64,000 bases of DNA, from NCBI GenBank assembly GCA_013178375.1, contig JABLXQ010000027.1:1-64000 (forward strand), read 5' to 3'. Positions within the stretch are counted from its first letter, which is position 1; every line of letters starts with the position of its first letter. Shown here piece by piece: positions 49,710 through 59,566 of this stretch. This DNA is from Gammaproteobacteria bacterium (lineage in GTDB: Bacteria; Pseudomonadota; Gammaproteobacteria; Pseudomonadales; Ketobacteraceae). The position numbers were made by a program, and so were the translations under genes. A model generated the notes under the pieces. It saw only the letters and a program-made list of their open reading frames with translations. It did not search any database and had not been told where the DNA came from.

Positions 49710-50952
49710 GTTGGAAGGCTTCCTTCTGCGGTTCAACAAAGTCGCCGTCAGGTGCCTGCCGTGTCGTCGGGGGCACGAGCCAGCGCCGGACCTGTTCCAG
49801 TACGGTGGGCTGAGTGAGCATTTCAAGATGGTTGATGCCGTAACCGATCCATTGACACGCGGGTGGAATGGCGAGGTTGCGCGCCGGTTCACGGTGACGG
49901 CCCAGGGCGCTGTCCACCGGCACCAGGCCGTCGCCCAGCAGGCGGTCACCCAGATCGCCGGAACGGTGGCCGGCGGTGGCGGCGATAGCGAAACATTGCA
50001 CGCCCGCCGGCAGGGGCACAAACTGCCGATGATCGCCACCTTCAAAGCGGTCGTAACCCTGCCAGTCTTCGTCCAGCAGATTGCCGTAGCGCAGGTCGGT
50101 GATGCCGGCGCTGCGGATTTTTCCCAGGCGCGCCAGCGGTGCGGTAATGCGGCTGGCGCCGAGGGTGGTGTCCACCCAGTTGCCGCCGCGCTCCAGTGGC
50201 GCGCCGTGGTGCGGCGTGCCGAGAAACACCAGCTTGCGCAGATGCGGCAACCAGCGGTGGCCGGCAATGGCGCCGTAATGACAGGCGCTGCGGGTGACGA
50301 GTCCGCCCATGCTGCTGGCGATGATCACCAGTTCCTCCACCGGCACCGGCCAGTGGTGAATCAGCGCGTCCATCAGCGCAGAGAACTCGCGCCCATTGGT
50401 GGAGATGTGGCGGCCGCTGTTGTAATGCAGGCAGACCGTTTGATAGCCCAGTTGGGCGTAATGATCGTGTGCATGGTGATCGCAATCGGCAGTGGAAGCA
50501 GGTGAGGACGAATCAGCAGGGGAATGCTGAAGCTGATTGTGCTGCGCCGGCGCTGACCATTGCAGATCGTTCATGCACAGGCCGTGCACCAGCACCAGCA
50601 ATTTGCCACTCGGTTCGGGAATGGTGGCGGCCAGTGCCGACGCGTCCAGTGTCAGGGGTTGGCCCCGGTGGCGCAGCCGCATGGCAATCGCCAGCGGGTT
50701 GCCGGTATCCACCAGATGGTCGCCCAGCACGCCGTTCAGCGCTGCAAGCAAAGCTTCGCGCCGGCGCGAGCTGGGCGCCTGGTTGCGTGGTACTTTGATT
50801 GAAAGGCTTATTGAACTGCTGATTGAATTGTTCATCGACCACTTAAGTGCGCCGGCCCGCTGCGTCATTCGTGCAAGCCCCGCCACCGCATCGAGCGTGA
50901 GACGGGCCAGACCGCGCAGGTCGGCGGGATTGAATCGGATCATGGTATTCAT
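49699..50952 (-). CDS. Alpha/beta-hydrolase (lipase-like, PGAP1-type)
   Basis: 417 residues from ATG 50952 (AGGAG upstream). Oxyanion motif VLVHGLCMND is near residue 120. The nucleophile motif is ASSMGG (about 215), with Ala in place of the first Gly of GxSxG. GTPHHGAPLER follows, then the catalytic Asp/His region (GDGLVPVDSALG ... NHLEML). No signal peptide is seen. It resembles cytoplasmic or membrane-associated esterases of the PGAP1/triacylglycerol lipase group. Palindrome site 8 lies 84-97 bp upstream. Its last 11 bases overlap the GGDEF-EAL gene. Confidence 0.85.
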   Translation of the reverse strand: MNTMIRFNPADLRGLARLTLDAVAGLARMTQRAGALKWSMNNSISSSISLSIKVPRNQAPSSRRREALLAALNGVLGDHLVDTGNPLAIAMRLRHRGQPLTLDASALAATIPEPSGKLLVLVHGLCMNDLQWSAPAQHNQLQHSPADSSSPASTADCDHHAHDHYAQLGYQTVCLHYNSGRHISTNGREFSALMDALIHHWPVPVEELVIIASSMGGLVTRSACHYGAIAGHRWLPHLRKLVFLGTPHHGAPLERGGNWVDTTLGASRITAPLARLGKIRSAGITDLRYGNLLDEDWQGYDRFEGGDHRQFVPLPAGVQCFAIAATAGHRSGDLGDRLLGDGLVPVDSALGRHREPARNLAIPPACQWIGYGINHLEMLTQPTVLEQVRRWLVPPTTRQAPDGDFVEPQKEAFQHAL

Positions 50953-51035
50953 AGCGGCGCGCGCTCCTGCTGGTGTACTGGAAAGAATCGGCATTCCTTT
51001 GCCTGTTACCATGCGCCATACCGGACCGGCAGTCT

Positions 51036-51049
51036 GTGCGTCAACGTAC
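51036..51049. promoter_or_regulatory. Crp-like palindrome, site 8
   Basis: TGTGCG-TCAA-CGTAC, a perfect core, between the end of the BON gene and the lipase start (50952). Only the lipase gene is downstream. No convincing -10 at the class II distance was found. Confidence 0.65.
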
Positions 51050-51103
51050 CCTGTTCAAAATGCTGCGGGCCGTGACGCCAGACACAACGCCGGTCTGATA
51101 TTT

Positions 51104-51979
51104 TTATTCGCGTTCGTGCATCGAAACCTGCGGGCCTTCCGACGTCAGTTTTTTCGCGTTGACACTTTTTACGCCGCGAATATTTTCCGCGATTTCCACT
51201 GCCAGTGCCTGCTCTGCACCGCTGTCAACTTTGCCGGTCAGGGTGACAATACCGTTCTTGGTATCCACCTCGATATCGGAAGCATCGACGTTATTGGAGT
51301 ACATGAACGAGGATTTCACCTTGGTGGTGATCCAGGTGTCAGAGATGCTCTGCTCGGCAGTGTTCGCGGAACTCTTGGTCTTGTCGGCGATGCCTGGTTT
51401 TTCATTCTTGACGACCAGTTGGTTGTCCACCGCCTTCACACCATCGGTGTTCAGCGCCAGCCGGCCTGCCAGTTCCTTGGCTTCACTGCTGTTGGCGGTG
51501 CCACGCAGCGTCACCTGACCGGCCTTGGTGTCGACGTTGGTGCTCAGTCCGTCGGTATGTTTGCTCCACAACAGTTTGGATTTGACGGCAGCATTGATCG
51601 ACGCGTCATCGATCACTTCGCCATAGCCGCGGTCGGCGGTTTTTTTCGGTGGCACATAATCGGCCTGCACCACAATCTGGTTGTCGACTTCCTTGACGCC
51701 GTCAACGCCCAGCGCGATTTGCTCCGCCAGTTCCTTGTTGACTGCCTCGTCGGCCTTGCCAGTCAGCACGGCCTTGCCGTTGTGGACCGACACTTTCAGA
51801 TCGAATGCGCGCAGATGGGGGCTGAGGGCGTAAGTGGTCCAGATCTGGGTTTCCTGGCGGGCATCGGAAACGTCCTGGGACATTTTGCCGTCGGCGGCCA
51901 GGGCCGCGCTGCTGGTGGCCGCGATGGCCAGTGCCAGGGCGGATGCACGCATGAAGTTGCGGGTTTGAATAATGGACAT
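51104..51979 (-). CDS. BON-domain (OsmY-like) periplasmic protein, three BON domains
   Basis: 291 residues from ATG 51979 (GGAGAAATACC upstream). Signal peptide ends SSAALAADG. Three BON domains follow, each with the pattern VKEVDNQIVV, GVKAVDNQLVV, IRGVKSVNAKKL and a strand such as GQVTLRGTA or GIVTLTGKV. BON domains bind phospholipids and OsmY-type proteins are induced by osmotic stress through RpoS. The CsbD gene lies 95 bases upstream and may be co-transcribed. Confidence 0.9.
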   Translation of the reverse strand: MSIIQTRNFMRASALALAIAATSSAALAADGKMSQDVSDARQETQIWTTYALSPHLRAFDLKVSVHNGKAVLTGKADEAVNKELAEQIALGVDGVKEVDNQIVVQADYVPPKKTADRGYGEVIDDASINAAVKSKLLWSKHTDGLSTNVDTKAGQVTLRGTANSSEAKELAGRLALNTDGVKAVDNQLVVKNEKPGIADKTKSSANTAEQSISDTWITTKVKSSFMYSNNVDASDIEVDTKNGIVTLTGKVDSGAEQALAVEIAENIRGVKSVNAKKLTSEGPQVSMHERE

Positions 51980-52074
51980 GGTATTTCTCCGTACGGAAAT
52001 GATTGAGTGCTCGTGAAAATCGCAGACAGAAATACCTGCCGTCACCCTGAAGTGCAGCGGCAGGCAAGCTGGAT

Positions 52075-52467
52075 TCAAATCTTGTTTCTTTCGTAAAAGG
52101 CTTTGACTTGCTTTTCCGCTTCGTCGCGGGTGATGGCGTAGCGTTCCTGCACCAGACCGGCCAGCTTTTCTTGACGGCCTTCCAGTTTCAGCAGCTCGTC
52201 CTCGGTCAGTTTGCCCCAGACGATTTTGGCGGCACCTACGTGCTGCTTCCATTTGCCTTTGAGTTCGTCCGCACTGGGTATGCCCTGTTGTTGTTGCTGG
52301 GGAGTTGGTTGCAATTCAGCGGGCAATGGTTGTGGCGGACGGATTACGTCGTAACCCCGGGGGGGGCGTTGAGTCGGGTCGACGGAATAAGTGGTAGGAG
52401 CTGACGGGTTTTGCGCAGGGCTGTTGCCGTGGACGGGTTGCTCGGTCCGATCGCTGGACTTTTTCAT
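52075..52467 (-). CDS. CsbD-family stress protein with proline-rich N-terminal extension
   Basis: 130 residues. The C-terminal 65 residues are CsbD-like (LKGKWKQHVGAAKIVWGKL, then LEGRQEKLAGLVQERY). The first 60 residues are an unusual Pro/Gln-rich extension with QPTPQQQQQ. CsbD was found as a sigma-B-dependent general-stress protein in Bacillus; function unknown. It starts at ATG 52467, with site 9 and TATAAG upstream. Confidence 0.88.
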   Translation of the reverse strand: MKKSSDRTEQPVHGNSPAQNPSAPTTYSVDPTQRPPRGYDVIRPPQPLPAELQPTPQQQQQGIPSADELKGKWKQHVGAAKIVWGKLTEDELLKLEGRQEKLAGLVQERYAITRDEAEKQVKAFYERNKI

Positions 52468-52768
52468 GTTGACCTCCGGTCAAGCAGGCCTTCCGCGATA
52501 TTGCCGAAAGCCGTTGCGGCCACCTTATAGAGCGCTGACCGCAACGTCGGTGCGCTGTCGCACGTAGGCTTTGGCCAAGCGCTGATCAGCAAGCCCGGAG
52601 AGTGGTGAACGTTTTATTTCACTTGCACAAAATCCCAGCTGATTTCCACCACGCCGGGAAATCCGATGTTGCAGGGATATGCGGCGAAACATGGGGCGCG
52701 AACCCTGTGTCCGTCAGCTATACCTTTAATATGTTGCGCGTTGAATATCCAACACCCCGGTAAAGGGC
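52468..52768. other. Divergent promoter region CsbD / MHYT kinase
   Basis: About 300 bases. It holds palindrome site 9 and the CsbD promoter on the minus strand; nothing comparable is seen toward the kinase. No small gene. Confidence 0.5.
52550..52563. promoter_or_regulatory. Crp-like palindrome, site 9, with -10 box
   Basis: GGTGCG-CTGT-CGCAC, a perfect core that shares GTCGGTGCGCTG with site 6. On the minus strand, TATAAG preceded by C (52530-52524) starts 20 nt away, toward the CsbD gene. Confidence 0.7.
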
Positions 52769-55700
52769 ATGAACTGGCTGACCTACTTCTTTGAATATCC
52801 CGATGACAGCCTGCTGATCTATGGCCGCTTCGAGCCCTGGCTGGTAGCGCTGTCGGTGATCATTGCCATGTTCACCTCGGGCATGGCGCTGCACCTGGCG
52901 ACCCAGGCCCGGCACGCCCAGTCCCGTCGGCGCAGCATGCCCATCCTGCTGGCGGGCAGTGTGGCGCTGGGGGGCGGCGTGTGGTCGATGCATTTCATCG
53001 GTATGCTGGCGTTCGATCTGTGTACGCCGGTGACCTACGAACCCAGCCTCACCCTGCTGTCGATGCTGCCCAGCGTGGCGGCGTCCTGGGTGGCGCTGAA
53101 CCTGAACAGCCGCCCGCAGATCACCATGAACGAACTGGCCGTGGGTGGTGTACTGATGGGAGCGGGCATCGGCACCATGCATTACCTGGGCATGGGGGCC
53201 ATGGTGATGGCGCCGGCTCTGCGTTACGACCCCTGGATTTTCTCCCTGTCGATCCTGGTGGCGGTGGTGCTGGCCATGCTGGCCCTGTGGATTCGCTTCG
53301 GCCTGCGTCAGCTGGGCAGTGGCGCCCTCACACCGCTGCGGCTGGACATGCTCAGCGGCGCGGTGATGGGGATTGCCATTTCCGCCATGCACTACACCGG
53401 CATGGCCGCCGCCCGCTTTGTACCGCCACTGGGGCTGGAGCTGAGCGACGGTGCGTCCCAACCCCTGCTACTGGCCATCGGCGTCGCCGTCTCCACCGTG
53501 ATGATCACCAGCCTGGTGGTGGCGGTGGACCTGCTGCTGAAATACCGTGAACTGAGCCAGACCTCCCGCACCAGTGAAGAACGCCTGCGGGCGATCCTCG
53601 ACACGGCGGTGGACGGCATCATCACCATCAACACCCGCGGCCGCATCATGGGCGCCAACCACGCGGCGGAGCAGATCTTCGGCTGGAGCAGCACCGAACT
53701 GATGGGCCGCAACGTCAACATGCTGATGCCCGAACCTTTCCGCAGCAACCACGACGGCTACCTGGCGAATTACCAGAAAACCGGCGTCGCCCACATCATC
53801 GGCGTCGGCCGCGAGGTGACAGGCATGCACAAGGAAGGCCGCCAGTTCCCGATGCGGCTGGCCATCGGCCATGTGCGCCTACCACAAGAAGACTGGTTTG
53901 TCGGCTTCGTCACCGACATCAGCGCGCGGGTCGCCATGGAGCAGGCCCTGACGGAAAACGAAGCCAAGTTGCGTTCCCTGGTCAGCAATATTCCGGGCGC
54001 CGCCTACCGCTGCCTGCTGGAAGAACGCTGGCCCATGATTTTCATCAGCGACGCCATCGACGCCATCACCGGCTACCCGCCGACGGATTTCCAGCTACCC
54101 GATCCACCCCGCAGTTACTCCGATCTGGTGATCCCCGAAGACCAGGCACTGGTGCAGAATCTGGAACAGTACCTGACCCCCTTCCACCTGGAATACCGCA
54201 TCCGCCACCGCGACGGCCGCGTGCGCTGGATACTCGACACCGGCAGCTGCGTGTTCGATGACAACGGCAAACCGCAGTGGCTCGACGGCTTCCTGATGGA
54301 CATCACCCGGCGCAAGGAAATGGAACAGGAACTGTTCCAGGCGAAGGAGCGGGCGGAGCAGGCCGCCGCTGCGCGCAGTGCGTTCCTCGCCAACATGAGC
54401 CACGAAATCCGCACGCCCATGAATGCCATCATCGGCTTCAGCGACGTGCTGATGGGCACCACCCTGAATCCGGAACAGCATCGTCACCTGTCCATCATCA
54501 GCAGTGCGGCGCGCTCCCTGCTGCACCTGCTGAACGACATCCTCGACAGCGCCAAACTGGAAAAGGGCAAGCTGGTGCTGGAATCCCTGGATTTCTCGCT
54601 GCCGGAACTGCTGGACGCGGTGCTGTCCACCCTCGGCATGCAGGCCCGGCGCAAGGGGCTGGCGCTGAACCTGAATCTGCATCCGGCACTGGCGGATCAT
54701 TTCGTGGGCGCACCGGACCGCATCCGCCAGGTGCTCACCAACCTCGTCGGCAACGCCATCAAATTCACCGAGCAGGGCCAGGTGGATATTGACGTACAGC
54801 CGGATCAGCCCGGCTACCTGCTGTTCCGCATTACCGACACCGGCATTGGCATCGCACCCGACCGCATTGACTCCATCTTCGAACCCTTCACCCAGGCCGA
54901 CGCCTCCATGAGCCGACGCTTTGGTGGCACCGGCCTGGGCACCACCATCAGCAAGCAACTGGTGGAACTGATGGGCGGATGGATTCGCGTCCGCAGCACG
55001 CCGGGACAGGGCAGCTGTTTCGAGTTCTGCCTGCCGCTGCCCGCCGGCCGCAAGGCCGATGCCACTGTCCCTGACAGCGGTGTGCGCCTGCCGTCACTGA
55101 ACGTGCTGGCGGTGGACGACATCCAGCAAAATCTCGACCTGTTGATCCTGCTGCTGGGCAAGGCCGGGCACCGGGTCAGCAGCGCCCACGACGGGCTCGC
55201 AGCCGTCGAGCAGGTGATGCAACAGCGCTTTGACCTGATCCTGATGGACATGCAGATGCCGCGTCTGGACGGCCTGGCGGCTGCGCGCCGTATCCGCGAC
55301 TGGCAACGGCAACAGGGTGAACGCCCCAGCGCCATCATTGCCCTCACCGCCAGCGTGCTGGAAGAAGACAAACTGGCCGCCCGCGACGCCGGCATGGACG
55401 GTTTTTCCAGCAAGCCGGTGGAACTGGACAACCTGAACCGTGAAATCGCCCGGGTGCTGGGCATCACGGTGCCGGCCCCCCTGCCGCACATGGCCGCTGG
55501 CACCGGCAACAGTGTGCTGAGGTGGGAGCAGGGCCTGAAACGCTGGGGCGACGCGGCTATCTATGTCCGCGAGCTGACCACCTTCGCCATCCACTATGGC
55601 CGCCTGGCGCTGGATCTGGATTCCCTGCAACACCAGCAGGATTTCGCATCGCTGGCCCAGCGCGCCCACGGCGCCAGGGGCGTTGCCGCCAACCTGGCAA

Positions 55701-56086
55701 TTGACGGTCTGGTGGAACCGCTGGGCCAACTGGAACGGGCGGCTTTGCAGCGTGATGCCGACGCTTGCGCCGACGCGGTGGACCGGCTGGCCCAGGCCCT
55801 GCCGCGCTTCGGCGCCGAACTGGCCACGCTGCTGCGGAAACTGCAACCGCCACCACCGGAAACCGCCAATCCCACCAGCCCCGACCCGCAGGCATTTCAG
55901 GCTGCGCTCGATCAACTGCGCCAGGCCGCCGCTGCCAGCGAATGGGACGACCTGGCCCTGGCGGAACTGATCCGGCTGCAACCGCTGTCGCTGTCCGATC
56001 GGGTGCAACACATATCCGACGCTTTCCACAATTTTGATTTCGATCTGGCGCTTACCGCGCTGGATCAACTGCAGTCCGAACTCTGA
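52769..56086 (+). CDS. MHYT-domain hybrid sensor histidine kinase with REC and Hpt domains
   Basis: 1105 residues. An integral MHYT domain (1-250) has three motifs, SMHFIGM, TMHYLGM and AMHYTGM, thought to bind copper and sense a diatomic gas or redox state. Two PAS domains follow (about 268-385, FixL-like, and 395-515). HisKA has [16 protein letters not shown] near 545, then HATPase (about 640-765), receiver with [12 protein letters not shown] near 826, and C-terminal Hpt with [12 protein letters not shown] near 963. All phosphotransfer residues are present. The HD-GYP response regulator starts 30 bases downstream and is the likely output. Confidence 0.93.
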   Translation: MNWLTYFFEYPDDSLLIYGRFEPWLVALSVIIAMFTSGMALHLATQARHAQSRRRSMPILLAGSVALGGGVWSMHFIGMLAFDLCTPVTYEPSLTLLSMLPSVAASWVALNLNSRPQITMNELAVGGVLMGAGIGTMHYLGMGAMVMAPALRYDPWIFSLSILVAVVLAMLALWIRFGLRQLGSGALTPLRLDMLSGAVMGIAISAMHYTGMAAARFVPPLGLELSDGASQPLLLAIGVAVSTVMITSLVVAVDLLLKYRELSQTSRTSEERLRAILDTAVDGIITINTRGRIMGANHAAEQIFGWSSTELMGRNVNMLMPEPFRSNHDGYLANYQKTGVAHIIGVGREVTGMHKEGRQFPMRLAIGHVRLPQEDWFVGFVTDISARVAMEQALTENEAKLRSLVSNIPGAAYRCLLEERWPMIFISDAIDAITGYPPTDFQLPDPPRSYSDLVIPEDQALVQNLEQYLTPFHLEYRIRHRDGRVRWILDTGSCVFDDNGKPQWLDGFLMDITRRKEMEQELFQAKERAEQAAAARSAFLANMSHEIRTPMNAIIGFSDVLMGTTLNPEQHRHLSIISSAARSLLHLLNDILDSAKLEKGKLVLESLDFSLPELLDAVLSTLGMQARRKGLALNLNLHPALADHFVGAPDRIRQVLTNLVGNAIKFTEQGQVDIDVQPDQPGYLLFRITDTGIGIAPDRIDSIFEPFTQADASMSRRFGGTGLGTTISKQLVELMGGWIRVRSTPGQGSCFEFCLPLPAGRKADATVPDSGVRLPSLNVLAVDDIQQNLDLLILLLGKAGHRVSSAHDGLAAVEQVMQQRFDLILMDMQMPRLDGLAAARRIRDWQRQQGERPSAIIALTASVLEEDKLAARDAGMDGFSSKPVELDNLNREIARVLGITVPAPLPHMAAGTGNSVLRWEQGLKRWGDAAIYVRELTTFAIHYGRLALDLDSLQHQQDFASLAQRAHGARGVAANLAIDGLVEPLGQLERAALQRDADACADAVDRLAQALPRFGAELATLLRKLQPPPPETANPTSPDPQAFQAALDQLRQAAAASEWDDLALAELIRLQPLSLSDRVQHISDAFHNFDFDLALTALDQLQSEL

Positions 56087-56116
56087 TGCAATGGCAAATG
56101 AAACGGTGACACATCC

Positions 56117-57121
56117 ATGACCCAGTCCCTGCTGCCCCTGCACGAACAGCGCCCCAAAATCCTGGTGGCGGACGACGAGCCCACCAACCTGAAAGTCCTC
56201 AAGCAGATCCTGCAGGACGACTACCGCCTGCTGTTTGCGAAAAGCGGCGAAGACGCCATCGCCCTCGCCACACGGGAACTGCCGGGCCTGATTTTATTGG
56301 ATGTGATGATGCCGGGCATGACCGGCTTCGAAGCCTGCCAGCGGCTGAAGGCCGATCCTGTCACCGCGCGCATTCCGGTGATCTTCGTCACCGCGCTGAA
56401 AGATGCCGTGGATGAAACCACCGGTTTTGCCGTGGGCGGCGTGGACTACATCAGCAAGCCGGTGGTGCCTGCCATCGTGCGGGCGCGGGTGAAAACCCAT
56501 CTGTCGCTGGTGCAGGCGGACGAACTCAAACGCACCCGCCTGCAGATCATCCAGCGCCTGGGCCGTGCTGCCGAATACAAGGACAACGAAACCGGCCTGC
56601 ACGTGATGCGCATGAGCCATTATTCCCGCGTGCTGGCGCTGGCCTGGGGATTTTCCGCCGACATGGCCGAGGATCTGCTCAACGCCGCGCCCATGCACGA
56701 CATTGGCAAGATCGGCATTCCCGACCGCATCATGCTGAAACCGGGCAAGCTCACCGACGAAGAATTCACCGCCATGAAACGCCACCCGCTGATCGGCGCC
56801 GAGATTTTGGGGGAATGCGATTCACAGCTGCTGGAACTGGCGCGCTCGGTGGCGCTGTACCACCACGAAAAATGGGATGGCAGCGGCTATCCTCACGGGT
56901 TGAAAGGCGAGGACATTCCGGTGGAAGCGCGCATCGTGGCGCTGGCGGACGTGTTCGATGCCCTCACCAGCAAGCGCCCCTACAAGGAAGCCTGGCCAGT
57001 GGAACAGGCGCTGGAACACATCCGCCAGCAGAGCGGCAAGCATTTCGATCCGCAACTGGTGGAACTGCTGCAACAAGAATTGGCGGCGATCCTGGAGATC
57101 AAGGAGCGCTGGGCGGAGTAG
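56117..57121 (+). CDS. HD-GYP response regulator (cyclic-di-GMP phosphodiesterase)
   Basis: 334 residues. The receiver domain (10-125, LLDVMMPGMTGFE with Asp near 61) is followed by HD-GYP (about 140-330) with HDIGKIGIPD near 192 and HHEKWDGSGYPHGL near 250. Metal and GYP residues are intact, so it should hydrolyse cyclic-di-GMP when phosphorylated. It is probably co-transcribed with and phosphorylated by the MHYT kinase. Its end overlaps the antiporter gene on the other strand by 23 bases. Confidence 0.93.
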   Translation: MTQSLLPLHEQRPKILVADDEPTNLKVLKQILQDDYRLLFAKSGEDAIALATRELPGLILLDVMMPGMTGFEACQRLKADPVTARIPVIFVTALKDAVDETTGFAVGGVDYISKPVVPAIVRARVKTHLSLVQADELKRTRLQIIQRLGRAAEYKDNETGLHVMRMSHYSRVLALAWGFSADMAEDLLNAAPMHDIGKIGIPDRIMLKPGKLTDEEFTAMKRHPLIGAEILGECDSQLLELARSVALYHHEKWDGSGYPHGLKGEDIPVEARIVALADVFDALTSKRPYKEAWPVEQALEHIRQQSGKHFDPQLVELLQQELAAILEIKERWAE

Positions 57122-58934
57122 CGGTGGCGGGTGTTGCCGCCCTGTCCTCCAGCAAATCCCCCTCGAACAGGGTTTCCAGTTCGGCGCGGGCCTCGCGGGC
57201 AGACTGCATCACTGCATCCTGATCCCCGTGCACGGCGTACTGCTGTTTCAGCACGTTCTCATCGTGACGCTGGAAACGCCGCAGTCGGCTCTGCACCTGC
57301 TCCTCCGTCAACCCCAGCCCCAGCAGCACCAGCCGGCTCATTTCCATGCTGGAAAAAAACGTTTCCCGCACCGGCATGGCATTGCTGTCCAGCAGGTGGA
57401 ATACGTGGCGGCGGTTGCGGGCGCGGGCGATGATTTTGATATGAGGAAACAGCTCGCGCACCAGCCGCGCGGTCTGGATATTGATTTCGGGATCATCGGT
57501 GGCCACGATGAAAAATTCAGCGTCGGCCACGCCGGCAGCGCGCAGAATCTCCGGCCGCAGCGGATCACCGTAATAAATCGGGAAGGAACCCAGGCTGCGC
57601 ACCAGATCGATACTGTCCACTGACGTGTCCAGCGCAGTGAACGGTACCCGCTGCGCGCGCAGGATACGGGTGATGATCTGCCCCATCCGTCCCATGCCGG
57701 CCACCACCACGCGGGGTTTGTGATCGTCGATCTGCTCGTATTCCGGTGGCGGTTTGCGCGCGACTACCGGATCGGGTTTCAGCCAGCGGCCCGCAGCCAG
57801 CAGCAGAAGCGGTGTCAGCGCCATGGACAGGGTGATGCACAACACCAGCCGGTTGTTGAAGGCGGCGTCCCACAGGCCCTGGTTCTGCGCCAGCTTGAAC
57901 ACCACGAAGGCGAATTCACCGCCGCCCGCCAGCAGCAGTCCCAGCTGAAAGCCGGAGCGCTTGTTCAGACCGCCGTTGAAGCAGGCGACGGCATACAGCA
58001 CTGGCAGTTTCAGTGCGATCAGCAGACAGGTCAGCCCCAGTATCTGCAGCGGCTCACTCACCAGCAGATTCAGGTCGGCGCTCATGCCCACGCTGATGAA
58101 AAACAATCCCAGCAAAAGGCCCTTGAACGGCTGGATCTGCGCTTCCAGCTCGTGGCGGTATTCCGAATCCGCCAGCAGCAAACCCGCGAGAAAAGCACCC
58201 AGCGCCATCGACACGCCCGCCAGTTCCATCAGCCAGGCGGTACCGGCAACGACCAACAGCGCGGTGGCAGTGGACACTTCCGGCAGACCGGTTTTGGCGA
58301 CGATGCGGAACACCGGTCGCAGCAGATAGCGCCCGCCGATAACCACCAGCGCCACGCTGCCGATCACTTTCAGCCAGGGCGGCAGGCCGTCACTGGCGGT
58401 GCTGGCGTGCACGTCGCCCAGCAGGGGAATCACCGCGATCAGGGGAATGGCCGCGATGTCCTGAAACAGCAGAATGGAGAACGCCAGCCGGCCGTGGGGA
58501 CTGGTGAGCTGTTTGTTTTCCGCCAGAAGCTGCAGGCCAAACGCGGTGGACGACAGCGCCAGCCCCAGGCCCAGCACCAGTGCCGCATTCCAGTGCTGGT
58601 CAAAACCCCAGCGTGCCACAGCGCCCAGCACGGCGCAGGTCAGCAGCACCTGCAGCAGACCGCCACCGAACACCGAGCGCCGCATTACCCATAGCCGGTG
58701 CGGTGACAGCTCCAGCCCGATGATGAACAGCAGCAGCACCACGCCCAGTTCGGAAATGTGGCCCACACTGGCGGGATCGCCCACCAGCCCCAGCAGCGAC
58801 GGCCCGATCAGACAGCCCGCCAGCAGGTAGCCCATCACGGCCCCCAGCCGCAGGCGTTTGGCCAGCGGCACCGCAAATACGGCGGCCAGCAGGAAAATGA
58901 CAGCGGAACCGAGGAAAGAATCGGTGTGCTCCAA
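57099..58934 (-). CDS. CPA2-family cation:proton antiporter with RCK_N domain (KefB/KefC-like)
   Basis: 611 residues. Twelve or thirteen membrane helices (1-390) have the CPA2 patterns GYLLAGCLIGP and LALSSTAFGLQLL followed by LLFQDIAAIP. The Rossmann RCK_N/TrkA-N domain (about 405-530) starts VVVAGMGRMGQIITRIL. A TTG start at 58934 has GGAG 8 nt upstream. KefB/C proteins are glutathione-adduct-gated potassium efflux systems; gating ligands here are unknown. Site 10 is 76-89 bp upstream. Confidence 0.9.
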   Translation of the reverse strand: MEHTDSFLGSAVIFLLAAVFAVPLAKRLRLGAVMGYLLAGCLIGPSLLGLVGDPASVGHISELGVVLLLFIIGLELSPHRLWVMRRSVFGGGLLQVLLTCAVLGAVARWGFDQHWNAALVLGLGLALSSTAFGLQLLAENKQLTSPHGRLAFSILLFQDIAAIPLIAVIPLLGDVHASTASDGLPPWLKVIGSVALVVIGGRYLLRPVFRIVAKTGLPEVSTATALLVVAGTAWLMELAGVSMALGAFLAGLLLADSEYRHELEAQIQPFKGLLLGLFFISVGMSADLNLLVSEPLQILGLTCLLIALKLPVLYAVACFNGGLNKRSGFQLGLLLAGGGEFAFVVFKLAQNQGLWDAAFNNRLVLCITLSMALTPLLLLAAGRWLKPDPVVARKPPPEYEQIDDHKPRVVVAGMGRMGQIITRILRAQRVPFTALDTSVDSIDLVRSLGSFPIYYGDPLRPEILRAAGVADAEFFIVATDDPEINIQTARLVRELFPHIKIIARARNRRHVFHLLDSNAMPVRETFFSSMEMSRLVLLGLGLTEEQVQSRLRRFQRHDENVLKQQYAVHGDQDAVMQSAREARAELETLFEGDLLEDRAATPATATPPSAP

Positions 58935-59009
58935 CGGGATTGCTCCAGACTATTAAAGAGGGAAGGGCCCAGATTAGGGGCGGATGGCGCGGCTGTAAAC
59001 GGTCAGTTG

Positions 59010-59023
59010 GTACGCAAGCGTAC
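59010..59023. promoter_or_regulatory. Crp-like palindrome, site 10
   Basis: GGTACG-CAAG-CGTACA, a perfect core between the divergent KefC-like and OxyR-like HTH genes. A plus-strand TATCTT preceded by C (59050-59056) lies 27 nt away, somewhat beyond the class II distance seen elsewhere. Confidence 0.6.
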
Positions 59024-59214
59024 AGACGGTGAACTTCCATTGACTGAAACTATCTTGAGCCACAGTTTTATCAATTGGCGGGATCATGAGCATGGAGCTA
59101 GCCTCATTTGCACATTGCATCCTGGACCGACATCCAGGGTTCTTTATATTCAGGTATTCCTCGTCATGTAGTCTCAGCAGTTGCCTGATTTTCCAACAAC
59201 AGATGGAGCGCATC

Positions 59215-59490
59215 ATGACCCTCAAGGAACTGGCCTATATTGTGGCCGTGGCAGAGGAACTGCATTTTCACCGCGCCGCCGAGCGCTGTAATGTCACCCA
59301 GTCCACCCTCAGCAACCAGTTGAAGAAATGCGAGGATTATCTCGGCATTACCATTTTTCGCCGCAACCGGCATCAGGTGGAAGTGACACCCGAAGGCGAA
59401 AAAATCGTCGCACTGGCGCAGCAGGCACTGGCGGCAACCGATGCCATTCGTCGCTATTCCCGTCAGCAGGCGCTACTGGGCGCGCTGTAA
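59215..59490 (+). CDS. HTH-only LysR-family (OxyR-like) regulator
   Basis: 91 residues from ATG 59215 (GGAG upstream). This is a full LysR winged HTH and linker helix, beginning MTLKELAYIVAVAEELHF and containing STLSNQLKKCEDYLGITIF, most like OxyR. It then stops at the linker, where a normal protein would continue for 200 residues with the cysteine-bearing sensor domain. No remnant of that domain follows before the cytochrome gene, which starts 76 bases later. It may be a genuine stand-alone DNA-binding protein or a truncated gene that kept its frame. Confidence 0.75.
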   Translation: MTLKELAYIVAVAEELHFHRAAERCNVTQSTLSNQLKKCEDYLGITIFRRNRHQVEVTPEGEKIVALAQQALAATDAIRRYSRQQALLGAL

Positions 59491-59566
59491 TTCACACAAT
59501 CAATCACGCGGATTTTTCAGCTGGTTAGAATTCCCTGTACATGGACAAAAAAAGAGGGAATTGATC

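Noticed and set aside
49710..50267. N-terminal extension of the GGDEF-EAL protein to 889 residues
   Set aside because: It overlaps the lipase-like gene in another frame. The receiver domain begins naturally at ATG 49709.
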